The notes beneath the pieces were generated by a model that ran no database searches, was not told where the DNA came from, and worked only from the letters and a program-made list of their open reading frames with translations. From Liopterus haemorrhoidalis (Eukaryota > Arthropoda > Insecta > Coleoptera > Dytiscidae), in assembly GCA_963971575.1 (NCBI GenBank), contig OZ020611.1:21054092-21118091 (forward strand): a stretch of DNA of 64,000 nucleotides, written 5' to 3'. The position numbers and the translations under genes were made by a program. Below, piece by piece: positions 34,741-46,454 of this stretch (positions are counted from its first letter, which is position 1; each line of letters begins with the position of its first letter).

Positions 34741-35107
34741 AATGTGAGTGTGTTAGTTTTTTGTCATTTCGTGCAATTCTTTTGTTTTAGATACAAAGGT
34801 GAAAACTATAATTTATGTATACCTTAATTGTTGTTTAATATTGTTTTATTACGCTCTGATAAATTGTTGCAAGTAACATGTTAGGATGGTAAGTGAAAGT
34901 TAAGTACAAACACCTCCGACATGCAAAGTAGAGTGATTGTAACATTATGTTTTATTGTTAAAACTGATTAATGTATATAAAAGATTATTAAATGAAACTA
35001 TTTTTTATGTTTTACTAATTTCTTTATTTCACTTCAGAATAAAGCGAAACATTTAATGTGTTATAAAGTTAGCTTAAAAGTTAATAAAACTATTTATAAC
35101 ATAATTA

Positions 35108-35745
35108 TTACCGACCGTCAACATATAGAAGGGAGGTATTGTGATCATACCGATTTTGACATTTCGAGATTTCGATGGATCTCCACGAATTGAGGTCCTT
35201 ATATAACGTTTTGACTATTTTTAGCATGATGTCTGTCGGTCTGTCTGTCCGTCCGTCTGTCTGTCTGTCTTTCCGTCCGTCTGTCTGTCTGTCTGTCCGT
35301 CTGTCCGTCTGTGTACACGTGCAGAGCAAATTCGGCTGAAAGAATTTTTATGAAACTTCATATTTAAGCTTCTGCTATCAATGGCACAAGATGATCAACT
35401 TTTGGTAAAAATAGGTTGACTAAAAATGGGAGTTTACTCGTGTCGATTTTAAGATTTTTGTGAATATTTCACAACAGAAAAACATTTAGAAAAAAATTAT
35501 TAAATAAAAGTTGCTATAAAAGCAATAACTAATAACTTTTATTTGAGACGTTTTTTGATAAAACGAAAAATTTCGAATAATTTCTGTAAAATTTTATAGT
35601 CCCAATTTTTTCATACTTATATGTAACGTTTCCATGGTCATGATAAATAATATCTCTGTTAGAAAATATTAGGCCAAGTTATTTCTACTCTGCTGCTAGA
35701 ATGTATTTTATATAAGTACTTTACGATGGCGGTCGGTTCTGTGGT
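35108..35745 (-). repeat. Family A repeat with (TGTC)n tract, copy 4
   Basis: Starts TACCGACCGTCAACATATAG, with a tract of TGTC/CGTC at 35230-35315, then GTGTACACGTGCAGAGCAAA and TGGGAGTTTACTCGTGTCGA. It ends at GGCGGTCGGTTCTGTGGTGG. It aligns over its whole length with copy 3 and is the most complete copy. Confidence 0.85.
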
Positions 35746-35807
35746 GGCCACAGCTGATTTTTTTTTGTGCGACCGTATTAAAAAGAGTTATTTTTTATCA
35801 TCTAGTA

Positions 35808-36156
35808 CCGGCCAAAAAGTAAATCTTTTTCGGCCTAGGCCGATTCGCTTATTTTTTTGGCTGCTGGATGCTAGAGCCATCTATGTGTCATTTCTTAAGT
35901 TACAAGATCTACATGGTTACACTGAAACAACTGACAGTCACACATTTATAATTGTAATAATTGTTCAGTAACCGTAAATTATCCAATGTAAATAAATAAA
36001 TTTAATTTTTCTAATAAAAATTACTTTTGGTCGCCCAAAAAATACAATTTGCATCTTGGCCAAAAAGATCTTTTTCGTCTTTATCTGTTTGAAGTTATCG
36101 GCTGCGCTCTGGCTTTCAAAATCAGAGGCGGCCAAAAATGATCTACTTTTTGGCCA
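35808..36156. mobile_element. TA-flanked inverted-repeat element
   Basis: Left end CCGGCCAAAAAGTAAATC, right end (minus strand) TGGCCAAAAAGTAGATC; TA at 35806-35807 and 36157-36158. 349 bp, noncoding. It overlaps a spurious ORF with a leader-like start. Confidence 0.65.
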
Positions 36157-36667
36157 TAGTAGTTACACAAATAACTATTATCTACGAGAGTCAAATAATA
36201 AATGCATTATGTCGTCCAACTGTAATAGCTATGTATGGACTAAAGGTGTTACTAAGATGATTACGCCCGGAGAGCGACGTAAAACAGCCCGAGTGATGGA
36301 TGTCGCTTGATCTACGTAATCATCCAGTAACGCCAATGGTGCATAAAAGATTTTATTTTTCACTTGACATAAAATAAAAAGTAAAAATTAGTAGATATTT
36401 ATACCTATCTGGTAGTCTATGACAATAAACAGTTTATAGACAAAGTACAAATTCTTTTATGCGCATGCGTGCTCACCCGTGGAAATTTAACGTTTTCTTA
36501 CACTACAAGTTTTAATTTAATAAATTAGTTAATTAGTTAAAATGTTTGGGGTTCAGCAATGATGGCCATTTGCGCCTCTAGAGCCCATATTTAGAACAAG
36601 AATATTATTTATAAGTTAGAATAAATAAAACAATAAATAATATTATTTCAAACATTATTGTATAATA

Positions 36668-38048
36668 CCATGAGTTCAAAAAGAAATTACATAAGGGTTG
36701 GCTGTGGAAAAATAAAATAATGTCTACTACAAGCTTTATATAACAATTGACTAACGTTTACGCAAAGTAATACTGATTACAGTCTTTGTAATCATTACAA
36801 TTGAAAATTATAATTTTTTCATTTCACAGGTACAGAAAATTAAACATAAAAAACTAAATAGCTGTTCAAAGTGACTGCCATTTTCCTGCAGACACAAATT
36901 GACTCGTCTTTTCATACTATTAAAAGCATTTATATGAATTTGAGTTATATTGGCACACTGTTCCGTAATTCTGTTTTGCAGTTCCTCGATATTGTTATTA
37001 GGGGTCTTGTATACATTATTTTTCTGATAAGGGGAATATAAAGTAATCTAAAATATTCAAGTCTGGTGATCTAGGTGGAAATTATGAATTTAAACGTAAA
37101 CTAATTATTCGATCGTCAAAAACTTCACGAAGGTAATTGATGGTCTCTTGAGCGGTATGGGCAGTTGCGCCATCCTGTTGGAAGTAGCCTTGCTGGAGCT
37201 CATCCCCATGAAGCTGATTAATATATTCACGTACAATATTCCGGTATCTTTGAGCAGTAACAATTTCGTGGAAATATATGTGTCCGATAGTCGGGTTTCG
37301 AGACACAGCAATCCAAACACCAACTTTTAACGGGTGAATGGGAGTTTCGCGAAAAGTATGAGAATTTTGAGCACCCCATAACCTCATATTTTGTGAATTT
37401 ATATATCCCAAATGGGCGAACCAGGCCTCGTCAGAAAAACACGTTAAATTTAACAAATCATCATTTTTAATTAAACCAGTGGCAATACACAATTCGCTTA
37501 TTGTGATCTGCTGGCAGCAAATCATGTAAAGCAAGAATTTTGTAATGGGAATAGCTTTAAATCTTTTTTGACAATAGTATGGCCAGTTTCTAATGATAAA
37601 CCAGTCTCTTGCGAAAGTGTACGTAGTGGTATAGTGGGTTGCTCGTTCATAAGTTGACGAACATCGTCAACTGTATTTTGGCCTTCCAGTTCTATCTCTA
37701 TGAGTAATGCTCTCTGTATTTCGAAATAAATCAATACATCTTCTAAGTGCGCTGTAAGAATCTCCTTCAAAGAAAGCAATATCTGGAAATTGTAGTGGAA
37801 ATTCCTCTAAACATGACACCGCACTGTAAATCCATTCGCCGTTCTCTCGAACACCATTTCAAAAATATGATTCAATCAAATTTTTTGTGTTCTGATGTAA
37901 AAACCATTATAATTGTAGTTTAACTGATTTTTCAATATAAACTTATGACAACAAAACTGTGATGACAGTTAATTAATTCTAAAGCTTGATGTTGACATTA
38001 CTTTTATTTTCCATAGCCAACCCTTACAATTTCTTTTTGAACTCATGG
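36668..38048 (-). mobile_element. Tc1/mariner-superfamily element with broken DDE transposase
   Basis: Inverted termini CCATGAGTTCAAAAAGAAAT of about 38 bp, flanked by TA at 36666-36667 and 38049-38050. Minus-strand frames: an HTH segment at 37779-37522 (VDDVRQLMNEQPTIPLRTLS), then 37534-37082 with the first Asp in CFSDEAWFAH and the second in YFQQDGATAHTAQE. A stop interrupts the sequence just before an RSPDLNILDYF box with the third acid. The N-terminal frame and catalytic frame are offset. This is the 'FQQDGATAHTA' group that usually carries a DUF4817 N-terminus. It lies between the five-exon gene and the SINA-like gene. Confidence 0.88.
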
Positions 38049-38278
38049 TACAATCAGCTGATGGTTCAACCATATTATTTACCATCTTGATAACTGATGA
38101 AATTAAACAATGACACTCAAAATTTTTGTGTTTTTAGATTAAATTTACAAAAATTTTAATATAACGTATATTTTATAAATTTAACGATATGGCATAACAT
38201 TTATATATAACATAGACATAACCTTTAATAGCATTATTATTTTATTCAATACTTTTCTAAACCATTGCGGCCAACAGT

Positions 38279-39331
38279 TTACTTTTCTTGAATTTTTAAT
38301 ATCATATTATACATATTCTTCACAATAACATCTTCCAACCCTGAATCAGCAGCATCCATTGACAAATTCCAAAAATCCTGCCAATTTTTACAAACATTCA
38401 ATTCAATCTCACTGTCATAAACCGTCATAAAAATTAATTTACAATCAAAATTCTTACAATCTTCGTCAGTAGTAATAGTCATATTTATGTTTCCAAATTT
38501 TCCAACTCGCCATTTACAATAAAAAGTTACCTCAAAACATTTCAAAACAGCAAAGTAAAATTCATCAACCTTCAAATCAGTTTGGGTCATTATATTTGAA
38601 TCTACTAAAAATTCTTTCATATCTTTAGTACAAGTAGATCTGTGTTCAAACCATGGTCCTTCGATATTTTGTTGGCAACTTTTACAAAAACGTTGAGCAA
38701 AGTTACAATACCAACCCTCGTGTTTATTTTTTTCGAATAAGTTTGTATTGTGATAAGTACAGCCTCTTTCGATATTCTTACATACATTTTTGTCACATAG
38801 ATGGCAGTTGAATCTGTCACTGTAACAATGTACTGGGTATTCACTTAGTATACCCTTGCAAAAATAACACTGTTTCTCCACCATTGTTACTGTGAGACTA
38901 AAGTTCATTTTATCATATTCTCCCAATTCCCAAAAGAGGCTCCTTAAACTTACTTCTATCGAATCTTCATTGCGCATCGTAAATTTACTTTCTTGCTTCT
39001 GTACGTTTTTGTATTTTATTACACTTCCGGTTTTACTTTTGTATTCTATTTTATATTGGAATAATTCTGCTAATTTTGGGTCTCCAAGAAAAACTACGCA
39101 GTGCCATAATTTATTTGGTACTTCTGTGTGTTTTGTTTGGAGAAGAAATTGGAAGCCATTGTATTTGAAGGTTTGATTTGATTCAAAGTTATTCTTGATG
39201 TTTGGTAGGATGGTGTATGGATGCTTTACTATCAGAAATGGATGTTTTTCATAATAATGGTCATAAACGTTACTTCCAATCCAACTACATTTAGGTGATG
39301 CTGGACATATAAATTTTTGGAGAGGTTCCAT
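38279..39331 (-). CDS. SINA/SIAH-like protein with degenerate RING
   Basis: A 350-codon frame whose parts recall insect SIAH-like E3 ligases, in an unusual order. Residues 9-30 (CPASPKCSWIGSNVYDHYYEKH) look like the end of a SIAH zinc finger. About residues 55-150 are a substrate-binding-like beta domain with NGFQFLLQT, LWHCVVFLG and SLRSLFWELG. Residues 154-180 are RING-like, CYFCKGILSEYPVHC then NCHLCDKNVC, but the expected Gly-His before the third Cys pair is Asp-Arg. A second SIAH-type finger (GCTYHN...HEGWYCNFAQRFCKSC...H) follows, then a second beta domain. In frame upstream, sequence continues without a stop to a good acceptor (TTTCTTGTAG) near 39358, so the protein probably begins in an earlier exon not recognised here. 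With the RING His lost, ligase activity is doubtful; a substrate-binding role is possible. Confidence 0.8.
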   Translation of the reverse strand: MEPLQKFICPASPKCSWIGSNVYDHYYEKHPFLIVKHPYTILPNIKNNFESNQTFKYNGFQFLLQTKHTEVPNKLWHCVVFLGDPKLAELFQYKIEYKSKTGSVIKYKNVQKQESKFTMRNEDSIEVSLRSLFWELGEYDKMNFSLTVTMVEKQCYFCKGILSEYPVHCYSDRFNCHLCDKNVCKNIERGCTYHNTNLFEKNKHEGWYCNFAQRFCKSCQQNIEGPWFEHRSTCTKDMKEFLVDSNIMTQTDLKVDEFYFAVLKCFEVTFYCKWRVGKFGNINMTITTDEDCKNFDCKLIFMTVYDSEIELNVCKNWQDFWNLSMDAADSGLEDVIVKNMYNMILKIQEK

Positions 39332-39519
39332 TGTTATTTTCGAAATAAAGTTATACCTACAAGAAATATAGCTAAATTAAAATACAACAAAGCCACGATC
39401 TAATGGATTAATAGTGGGGTATTATATATATTTTTGTTTAAAATGACATTAGATTGGATTATGAAAAAGTAATGCGCATCGAGGAATTTTTATCATGTGG
39501 ACGATAAGTCTATTAGAGC

Positions 39520-40625
39520 CGCGGTTCTTAACCGGGGGGTTCCAAAAAAGACCTTAGGGGGTCCCAAAATTAAAAGAAAAAATTGATGTGAAGTGTGAAT
39601 TTTCATACATTTCAGGATTTCGCAGGTATTTATTAAGTGAATATTGATTATTTGGGATGCCAAAACAAATATTATGTTAAAATATTTTTTTTTTTGTTAA
39701 TTTTAATTAGAATTCCTAATACCATTATGTAGGTTTCTAAATATGTGCAGTTTTTTCTTTTTATATATCGCAAGGTTTAATAAGATTTTGAAAATTGCGC
39801 CTATGGCTTCCATTGGTTGTTTTAGTCATAAGCTCCGCCCTTCTGGTTTCGTGTATTTATAGGAATATAAATAGCAGTATAGCAGTAATATATTTAGGCA
39901 CTAATATGATACAGACATTATAACACATGACATAACATATATTTTATATATTTCATTTTTTTTTACTTGTATCCATGGTATTATATATTTATAGTTACGT
40001 TATATTTTAAGTTACTTGGTTGTAAGTCCAATAGTAATCAATTTCAACAATTTCCACTGATTATTAAATTTACGCTTTTAAAAATTACATGCAATATTTG
40101 CCCAAATATAACTAGAATTTTGAGTAAATAATTTTAATTAAATAAAAATGCAAAAAAACATAAATAATGAAATTGCCTCGAGGCCGATTTGAACTCGAGT
40201 TTGCAAATTAGAACACCAGTATACTAACCATTACACCATCGAAACGCTATCCACACTGTGCTACATAATATCATTAAATATTTTACATGGTCACGTAAAA
40301 AACACAAAAAATGCGTTATTTTCCGAAAACATAATCTGATTAAAAATTCCTGTTGTACTATTCCGGTTCACACAAATGTACATTACTTAGAATTTTCTTA
40401 GATTTTTAGTTTAAACCATCTGGGCTACAGGGTGTGGGACAAAATTTTTGTTGCACCATTTGGGCAAATCCACGTACTAAGGGCTTTCCTTTGATACCCT
40501 GCTCAGAATTTGAAAAAAATATTTTTTTTTTTTCGATGAGCACATATTTGTTTATATTTTTAGGGGGATATGTTTTTAGATGTTTTGGTATTTTTCCTAT
40601 GTGATCTCCTAAAAAGCATTAGTAT
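39520..40625 (+). repeat. Family B repeat, long copy
   Basis: 39520-39560 resembles an hAT terminus (GCGGTTCTTAACCGGGGG). The family B body follows: TTGATGTGAAGTGTGAATTT, TTTCGCAGGTATTTATTAAG, the tRNA-like segment, TAAAAATTCCTGTTGTACTA, CCATCTGGGCTACAGGGTGT, TTTGATACCCTGCTCAG and CGATGAGCACATATTTG. The (GACA)n end is missing in this copy. Confidence 0.75.
40175..40247 (-). repeat. tRNA-like segment inside family B repeat
   Basis: Minus strand GATGGTGTAATGGTTAGTAT (A-box region, close to insect tRNA-Asp/Glu D arms) and CTCGAGTTCAAATCGG (B box). This is the most tRNA-like of the family B copies; the acceptor stem is not convincingly paired. Confidence 0.55.
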
Positions 40626-42106
40626 ATTTTTTTTATTCACCTATATTAATTTTTTACTTATTAACCTCTTGTTGTTCAATTTGTTTTTTCTAGTAATAAT
40701 TGGTTTAAAATAAACAGACTTGCCATGATTAATTCTAAAAATGGATTTTTTCTGGCTATTTGACGTTTAGAGGTTAGAATAACAGCTGGTTAAAAATTAA
40801 CACCACCTATTTGGCTGGAGTTAAAATTCCAAATATAACCTACTGAATTAACCACATCGCGGTTAAAATTCTAATGCCATAAAATTACAGAATAACAGTT
40901 ACAGAAGTATTATAAAGCGTGGTTAAATTTTTTTAACTTGAGGTTAATTTTTAACTTTTTAAGATGCAGAATAGACCCGAATATGTGCTAGCCAAGGCTA
41001 TATTGAAATCGACATGACTAGATCTTTGTAATTTATATTTTAAGGATAATAAAGTCAAAACTTGCAAAAAAGCCAAAAATTATTGCCAACATTTAGTAAT
41101 GCTACTTACCTTTCTAAATACTTAATAATATTTTGGAACAAGTATTTTTACTATTTGTTACTACAAGAAATCGGGCCATTATCGTCTTTCGAAATGAGTA
41201 TGCATTTCATCCAATGCACTTTATAGCACTGACTAACCCAAATTATTATTGACTCAATCATATCAAAAATAATAAAATATAAACTATATCTAAATCTAAT
41301 CAGTCAAAATTCTTACGAAACAAAAAAAATTGCTATCTTCTTTTTTTACCTGTTGCTATTGTACGACAAATTCATAGAAATATATTGTTTAAAACAAAAT
41401 ATCTAATTTGTTCAAATAGGCGCGCTTTATCGCCAGCATACAATAGGAAAAAATTTAGGTATGTGAAATGTGTTTCAAAATTTTGTAGGTATTCAGTAAG
41501 TGTCAAAGATTTTTGGGCATATTTTGACTGCAATCGCGTTACTTATATATTTTTTAAACCAATTTACTATTTTCAATTTTTGTATTATTCACTTTTATTT
41601 AACATCTCATATGAAATATTCAAATATTTTGTGATATAATTATCGTTATTATCCGACTTTGTTATCTTGATTCCAATGACTAAATGCCTGGCTTAAAGAA
41701 TTATGACTTTTAGAAGATAAAAATGATTCAAGGTGATTTTTTACTATAATTAGTAGAAACAGGCAAAAATATGCAACGGTACTTTTGCCATAGGCGTGCT
41801 ATTTTAAACTTTATTTTAACACGAAACCAACAAAAAACAAAAGAATAAAACACTTGTACCGCAATGAATTCTTATCTTAATAACGACACCTCATTATTTT
41901 GGGATTACATCCGAGATAGGTAATTCCGGTCACTCCTTTGCCATTGGTCAGTTTTTGATAAGATATTAAATTTTTATACGCTACACATATTACAAATATA
42001 TATAATTACATTTTATTTCTACAGATAACACATGTATTGCTTTTTATCGATTAAACACCTAACTAAAGTACCGTTGCATATTTTTCCGGACTCTAATAAT
42101 TAGTAT

Positions 42107-42240
42107 TGGAGGCCTAAGTTGCGCAGATATAGCGAGCCTGTTTCTCGTGTTAAATGACACGGGTTTGAATCCCGGTCAGAACATGGATATTTGTGTTCAT
42201 TCTTACCACTTCATCTTCATAAATAATAATAATAATAAAT
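42107..42240 (+). repeat. tRNA-derived SINE with (AAT)n
   Basis: Head GGCCTAAGTTGCGCAGATAT ... ACGGGTTTGAATCCCGGT with a well-paired T arm (CGGG/CCCG) and clear B box. The body AACATGGATATTTGTGTTCA is shared with the SINE at 57.5 kb. It ends in AATAATAAT at 42221-42237. Confidence 0.7.
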
Positions 42241-42559
42241 CTAAATGAATAAAATGAAATAAAACCTCTTCCAACCCTCGAACTGGGTCACCGTGGGAGT
42301 CGTAGACCTGAAACTTTATTCTGCGAAGTGGAAGGTACGTGGCTATTTTATAGCAGCAGTACGATAGTGAAAACTAATTACCTAGTTTTTAGGTATACAA
42401 TATTTTATTTTCCCCCAAACATTAGCCCATTAACAATAGTGTAATAAACTCTAGTAAATACGATCAATTTAGGTAATTAGGTTCAGTTTAGTTAGTAAAA
42501 ATCTAGGACAGCAGAATTAGGAAAACGATCATCAAGCCTTGTCCATCATCGGGTGATTT

Positions 42560-43990
42560 TGGACTGCCTCTAAAAAGAGCATAGGCTGTCAATAAAATTT
42601 CTCCATCTAACTCGTCTATCTGCCATAGGCTTCAAGTCGGTGATGTTGTTATAAAGTCTTTTGTCTTGGTTTTGAGAGCTCCATGCATTTATTTCTAGCA
42701 GGGTTGAGCGACGCCAAGTGTTCTTTGGTCGCCCTCTACACCTACTGCCCTGATGGTTGTATGCTAGTGCATATCGACACACTTCGCTAGGAGCCCTTCG
42801 AAGAGTGTGCCCTAACCAACCATACTTTCTTCTTTTTATTTGCAAATTAATGTCCATTTGACCAGTTCTTTCCCCCAATTCTACGTTTGATATTCTACGT
42901 GGCCAATAAATGCGAAGAATTCTTCGAAGACATCGATTTACAAATACTCACACTCTTCTCTTGATAGCTTCTGTTACGAACCAAGTCTCGCAGCCGTACA
43001 GAAGAACTGACGTCACGCATGCCCTGAATATGGTAGTTTTCTTGAAAGTACTGTAGATCGCAGAATTCCATACACGGCTAAGTTGGATAAATGAGCTTCT
43101 CGCTTTGCGTATTCTGCTTTCCACATCTCCATCCACCGTTCACAGACACAACACTCCCCAAGTACTGGAAATCATCCACACGCTCGATTTGATGGTTACC
43201 GAGCAGTAAAGGTCTATCGGTTTCTGCATTTATCCGCATTTCTTTTGTCTTAGAGCTATTAATTTTCAATACAACTTTTGCAGATTCAATCGTGAGGTCA
43301 TTCAGTTTTTGCTGCATGTCTCCATGCTTATGGGACAACTCACATTTATCGTCTGCATAATCCAGTGACTCCAGTCTGACTGTTGGTGTTAGCGGATTCC
43401 AAATGATTCCTCTGGGTTTGTTAGCTGTTGATCGTCTAGCCACGGCGTCTAAAACTATTAAAAAAAGAAGCGGTGACATCACACAACCTTGTGTAACACC
43501 TGTAATGGTTGGAAAGGGTTCTGACAAGCTACCATTGTGTAGAACTCTACACGTGAAGGCGTTGTAGCTATTTATAACCAGAGATATTATTTTGTCAGGC
43601 ACTCCAATATTCTGCATTTCAGCCCAAATGCATTCTCTATCGACAGAGTCGAATACTTTTTCATAGTCGACGAAAAGGAGATACAAGATAACGGAACTCG
43701 ACTGCCTGTTCGATGATAATCCTGAGGGTATTAATTTGATCTATACAAGACCTGCCTGTTCTAAAACCGGCCTGTTCAGGTCGCAATTTCTTGTCGATAG
43801 CTATGACCATTCTTTCAAGGATTATCTTGCAAAAAATCTTCATTACTGAGCATAAGATGTTAATGCCACGCCAATTATTGCAGTCCGTTAGGTCCCCTTT
43901 CTTGGCAATTTTAATCACAATGCCTTCTCGAGGAAAACGATAGTATATAATAAATATTTGACGAAGGGATTTTCGATTTTTCACTTGCAA
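42560..43990 (-). mobile_element. Degenerate RTE-like LINE
   Basis: Minus-strand frames in order: 43990-43661 (IFIIYYRFPREG, GDLTDCNNWRGINILCSVMK, RPEQAGFRTGRSCIDQI), 43686-43078 (FVDYEKVFDSVDR with the first catalytic Asp; GVTQGCVMSPLLFLIVLDAV; active-site LDYADD; KTKEMRINAET; FQYLGSVVSVNGG), 43136-42948 (SRIRKARSSFIQLSRVW, LLYGCETWFVT) and 42878-42570 (KYGWLGHTLRRAPSEV, RGRPKNTWRRS). The series of motifs matches RTE-type elements. At least three frameshifts and loss of the endonuclease make it dead. Confidence 0.88.
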
Positions 43991-44265
43991 AATTGGTGTG
44001 TATATGGACTCTTGCTAGGCTCCATGGCCTTGTCTACCTCTTCTCTATGAACGCCTCTTATTTATTAGTCCTTCCATGAAAGAATCTTCCTCCCCTACAT
44101 TGTTTGTACGTGTCCAATTTATTGTTACCTAGGTCATCTGTTACTTTTCAGTTGAGTATTCTACTTTAATGCCCATACTACTTTAATCTATTTATTATTG
44201 TGAAACTATATTGTTATTATAAGAATAAAATGTTTTTTTTTACGTTTTATAGAAAATATATTCAT

Positions 44266-44392
44266 TTTTCATTGCGATACTTGAAAATATCGATATTTTT
44301 TTTTTTTTCGCTATGATACCGGTATCGATAATTTTTATTCGATATTATCGATACCCAAATATCGATACTTTCTCAGTATTGCATATCCCTAC
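44266..44392. repeat. Probable hAT end with TATCGATA subterminal repeats
   Basis: Seven or more ATCGATA units in both orientations, closing with GCATATCCCTA (minus strand TAGGGATATGC). The other end was not located. Confidence 0.5.
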
Positions 44393-44399
44393 TCACACC

Positions 44400-45150
44400 C
44401 TTATACTTACAATATAGAGCCTTCTCCGACCTAAAACACCAAAGCATGTACAAGACTAAATTATAAATAAAATTCAAAAGTTTCCATTGGCATTTATTGA
44501 TATCTTATAGATTTATTTACAACTTACACATCGAAGACCTTATTTATAAGCTCAAGTTTACAAGATACGTAATAACGATGGGTATTTGGCACATATATAA
44601 GATACTTTTTTTTTATAAATTTCGTTTTGAACATTCTGCATGAAAACGATCATTATATTATTCGTTTCTAGCAACAATAAACCAGTACGAAAATGTACTG
44701 AATATAATAATAAAACAAAAAGGACAACAACACATAATAAATTATAATATAAATAATAAATTATAACAAATATATTTTAATATGATATGCTTTCTTTGGC
44801 TTAGTCAGATCAGTTAATTAGCTGTTTCTACTGTTTTGCCCTTTTAATCCATAACTGATTTAAAAGAATATAACGAAAAAGGCAGCAGAAAATTAATAAA
44901 TAAATAGTTATTTTTATAAATAATTGCCAGGATTTTAAATATTTATATTAACACTGAATTACAATTACAAGGTTTTTAGAAATGTCATCTTAATAAATAA
45001 TATTTTTAATAAATAATTTTTTTAATAAAGAATTTTCTTAATAAATACTACAAAAGTTTGACTAGATTATTATTTCTCAAAATATTGTTAGTAGTGTAAG
45101 GTTTTAAACGTGAAAATTTTAATAATTATAAATAAATTCACTGTATCTTT
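44400..45150. other. AT-rich stretch without recognisable features
   Basis: No ORF over 60 codons, no splice-framed coding stretch and no repeat I could match elsewhere in the window. Confidence 0.5.
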
Positions 45151-45158
45151 TTTTCATA

Positions 45159-45819
45159 GGGTTCATTCGAGTTGTACAGAGTAGAGCGAGCGCTGAGCGA
45201 ACAGTTGATGGTGACGTCATGAATAGAGCACTAACGGAGCGAGCGTTCTTGTGACGTAATGTTTATAAAATCTAACCCTACAATTTTAGGCGGCGTTTTT
45301 ATTGTCAGATTAGTTCATGTCAGTCATGAATCAAAATTATATACCTCGGTTTTTCCTTGTTTTTTTTTTTTTTTCAATGATGAAGAAATAAAATTAATTA
45401 AAAGGTAAATAATAATTAATGAATTAATTTAATGAATTCTTTCCATTTTAATTTTATGCACGGTGTATTTTAATAATTTTTTTGCTGTTTACAGAACGTC
45501 ACAAATACATAAAATGGCCGTACTCTGTAGCTATAGACAAATAACAATATTATTTATCTATTGTTATTTGTCTAAGGCTATTATTTTTATTTTATTTATA
45601 ATTTAATTTTAAACTTTCATTTCTTTCCCGCCGTTCCCCCACTTTTTTAAGTCATACTCCATATGCTCGGTCTTAAAACCCCGAACACATAGAGCGCACT
45701 CTAAATGCTCGCTCGATTGCAAAACGAATGCAATTGAGTGTACTCCGAGCGTCAAATCGAACACGTTTGAGTGTACAGAACGTTCTCGGAACGCTCGGAG
45801 CGTCAAATCGAATGTACCC
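45159..45819. mobile_element. TA-flanked inverted-repeat element
   Basis: Left end GGGTTCATTCGAGTTG, right end (minus strand) GGGTACATTCGATTTG; both ends are followed inward by GAGCG/GCTC-rich units. TA at 45157-45158 and 45820-45821. A perfect 15-bp-stem hairpin (AGACAAATAACAATA) lies at 45533-45571. Noncoding. Confidence 0.65.
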
Positions 45820-45932
45820 TAAATGTACATTTCGACATACTAAGCCGTCATCTTCAGTAGAACAGCGTGCTACTGAAGTATTGTACTGTTCTACTGAAGA
45901 TGACTGTTTAGCATGTCGAAATGTACATTTAG
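45819..45932. repeat. Long hairpin repeat
   Basis: Arms of about 47 bp starting CTAAATGTACATTTCGACAT are inverted with few mismatches around a 20-bp loop. It abuts the right end of the preceding element. Confidence 0.85.
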
Positions 45933-46044
45933 AAAATTAATAAAACAAGTGAAGAAAAGATACAGTGTATTTATTTATAATTATATAATTGTTGATAGTA
46001 TGCCCGTAAATATGAGACAGTAACAAGATACTTGGTGTGGTTAG

Positions 46045-46248
46045 CAGGGCTGGATCTAGGGTGTAGTGAGCAAAGCACTCGCGTCGGGCGCAGAGTTGGT
46101 AAGGGCGCAAGAAAGAGTTGAGGAGCAAAAATCACGCCTCCTTTTTTTATTCATCACTACTAACCGTCTTCCTTCTTTATTTAGTTAAGGATGGGAGCGC
46201 AAAACTGGTACTTTGCCTCGGGCGCAGAAATACCGCTGTCCAGCTCTG
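46045..46248. mobile_element. Small hAT MITE
   Basis: Left end CAGGGCTGGATCTAGG, right end (minus strand) CAGAGCTGGACAGCGG; perfect 8-bp duplication GTGGTTAG at 46037-46044 and 46249-46256. It contains two inverted TCGGGCGCAG boxes. Confidence 0.9.
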
Positions 46249-46454
46249 GTGGTTAGTAATGATTTTTGTTGGTAGTTTATTTAAGAGATATTTTGTTCGA
46301 ATGATAGTTCTGTTTAACGGAACTGTGGGGGTTATACTCTACAGCAAGCATGTGGCCACAAGCGTTAAATTGTTAAGTCTGTTCTACGTTATAGTTTTCT
46401 CCTTAGCACTACGGATTTTTGCGTAGTATTGACATAAAAAGTATAATATGTAAC

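Noticed and set aside
36056..36310. 84-codon ORF with a leader-like hydrophobic start
   Set aside because: It begins with a non-ATG codon, lies mostly inside the TA-flanked TIR element 35808-36156, and has no splice or homology support.
40175..40247. Functional tRNA gene
   Set aside because: A and B boxes are present but the acceptor stem does not pair and the sequence sits inside a dispersed repeat.
45609..45940. 65- and 70-codon ORFs on both strands
   Set aside because: They cover the GAGCG-rich right end of the TIR element and the adjoining hairpin, and have no independent support.
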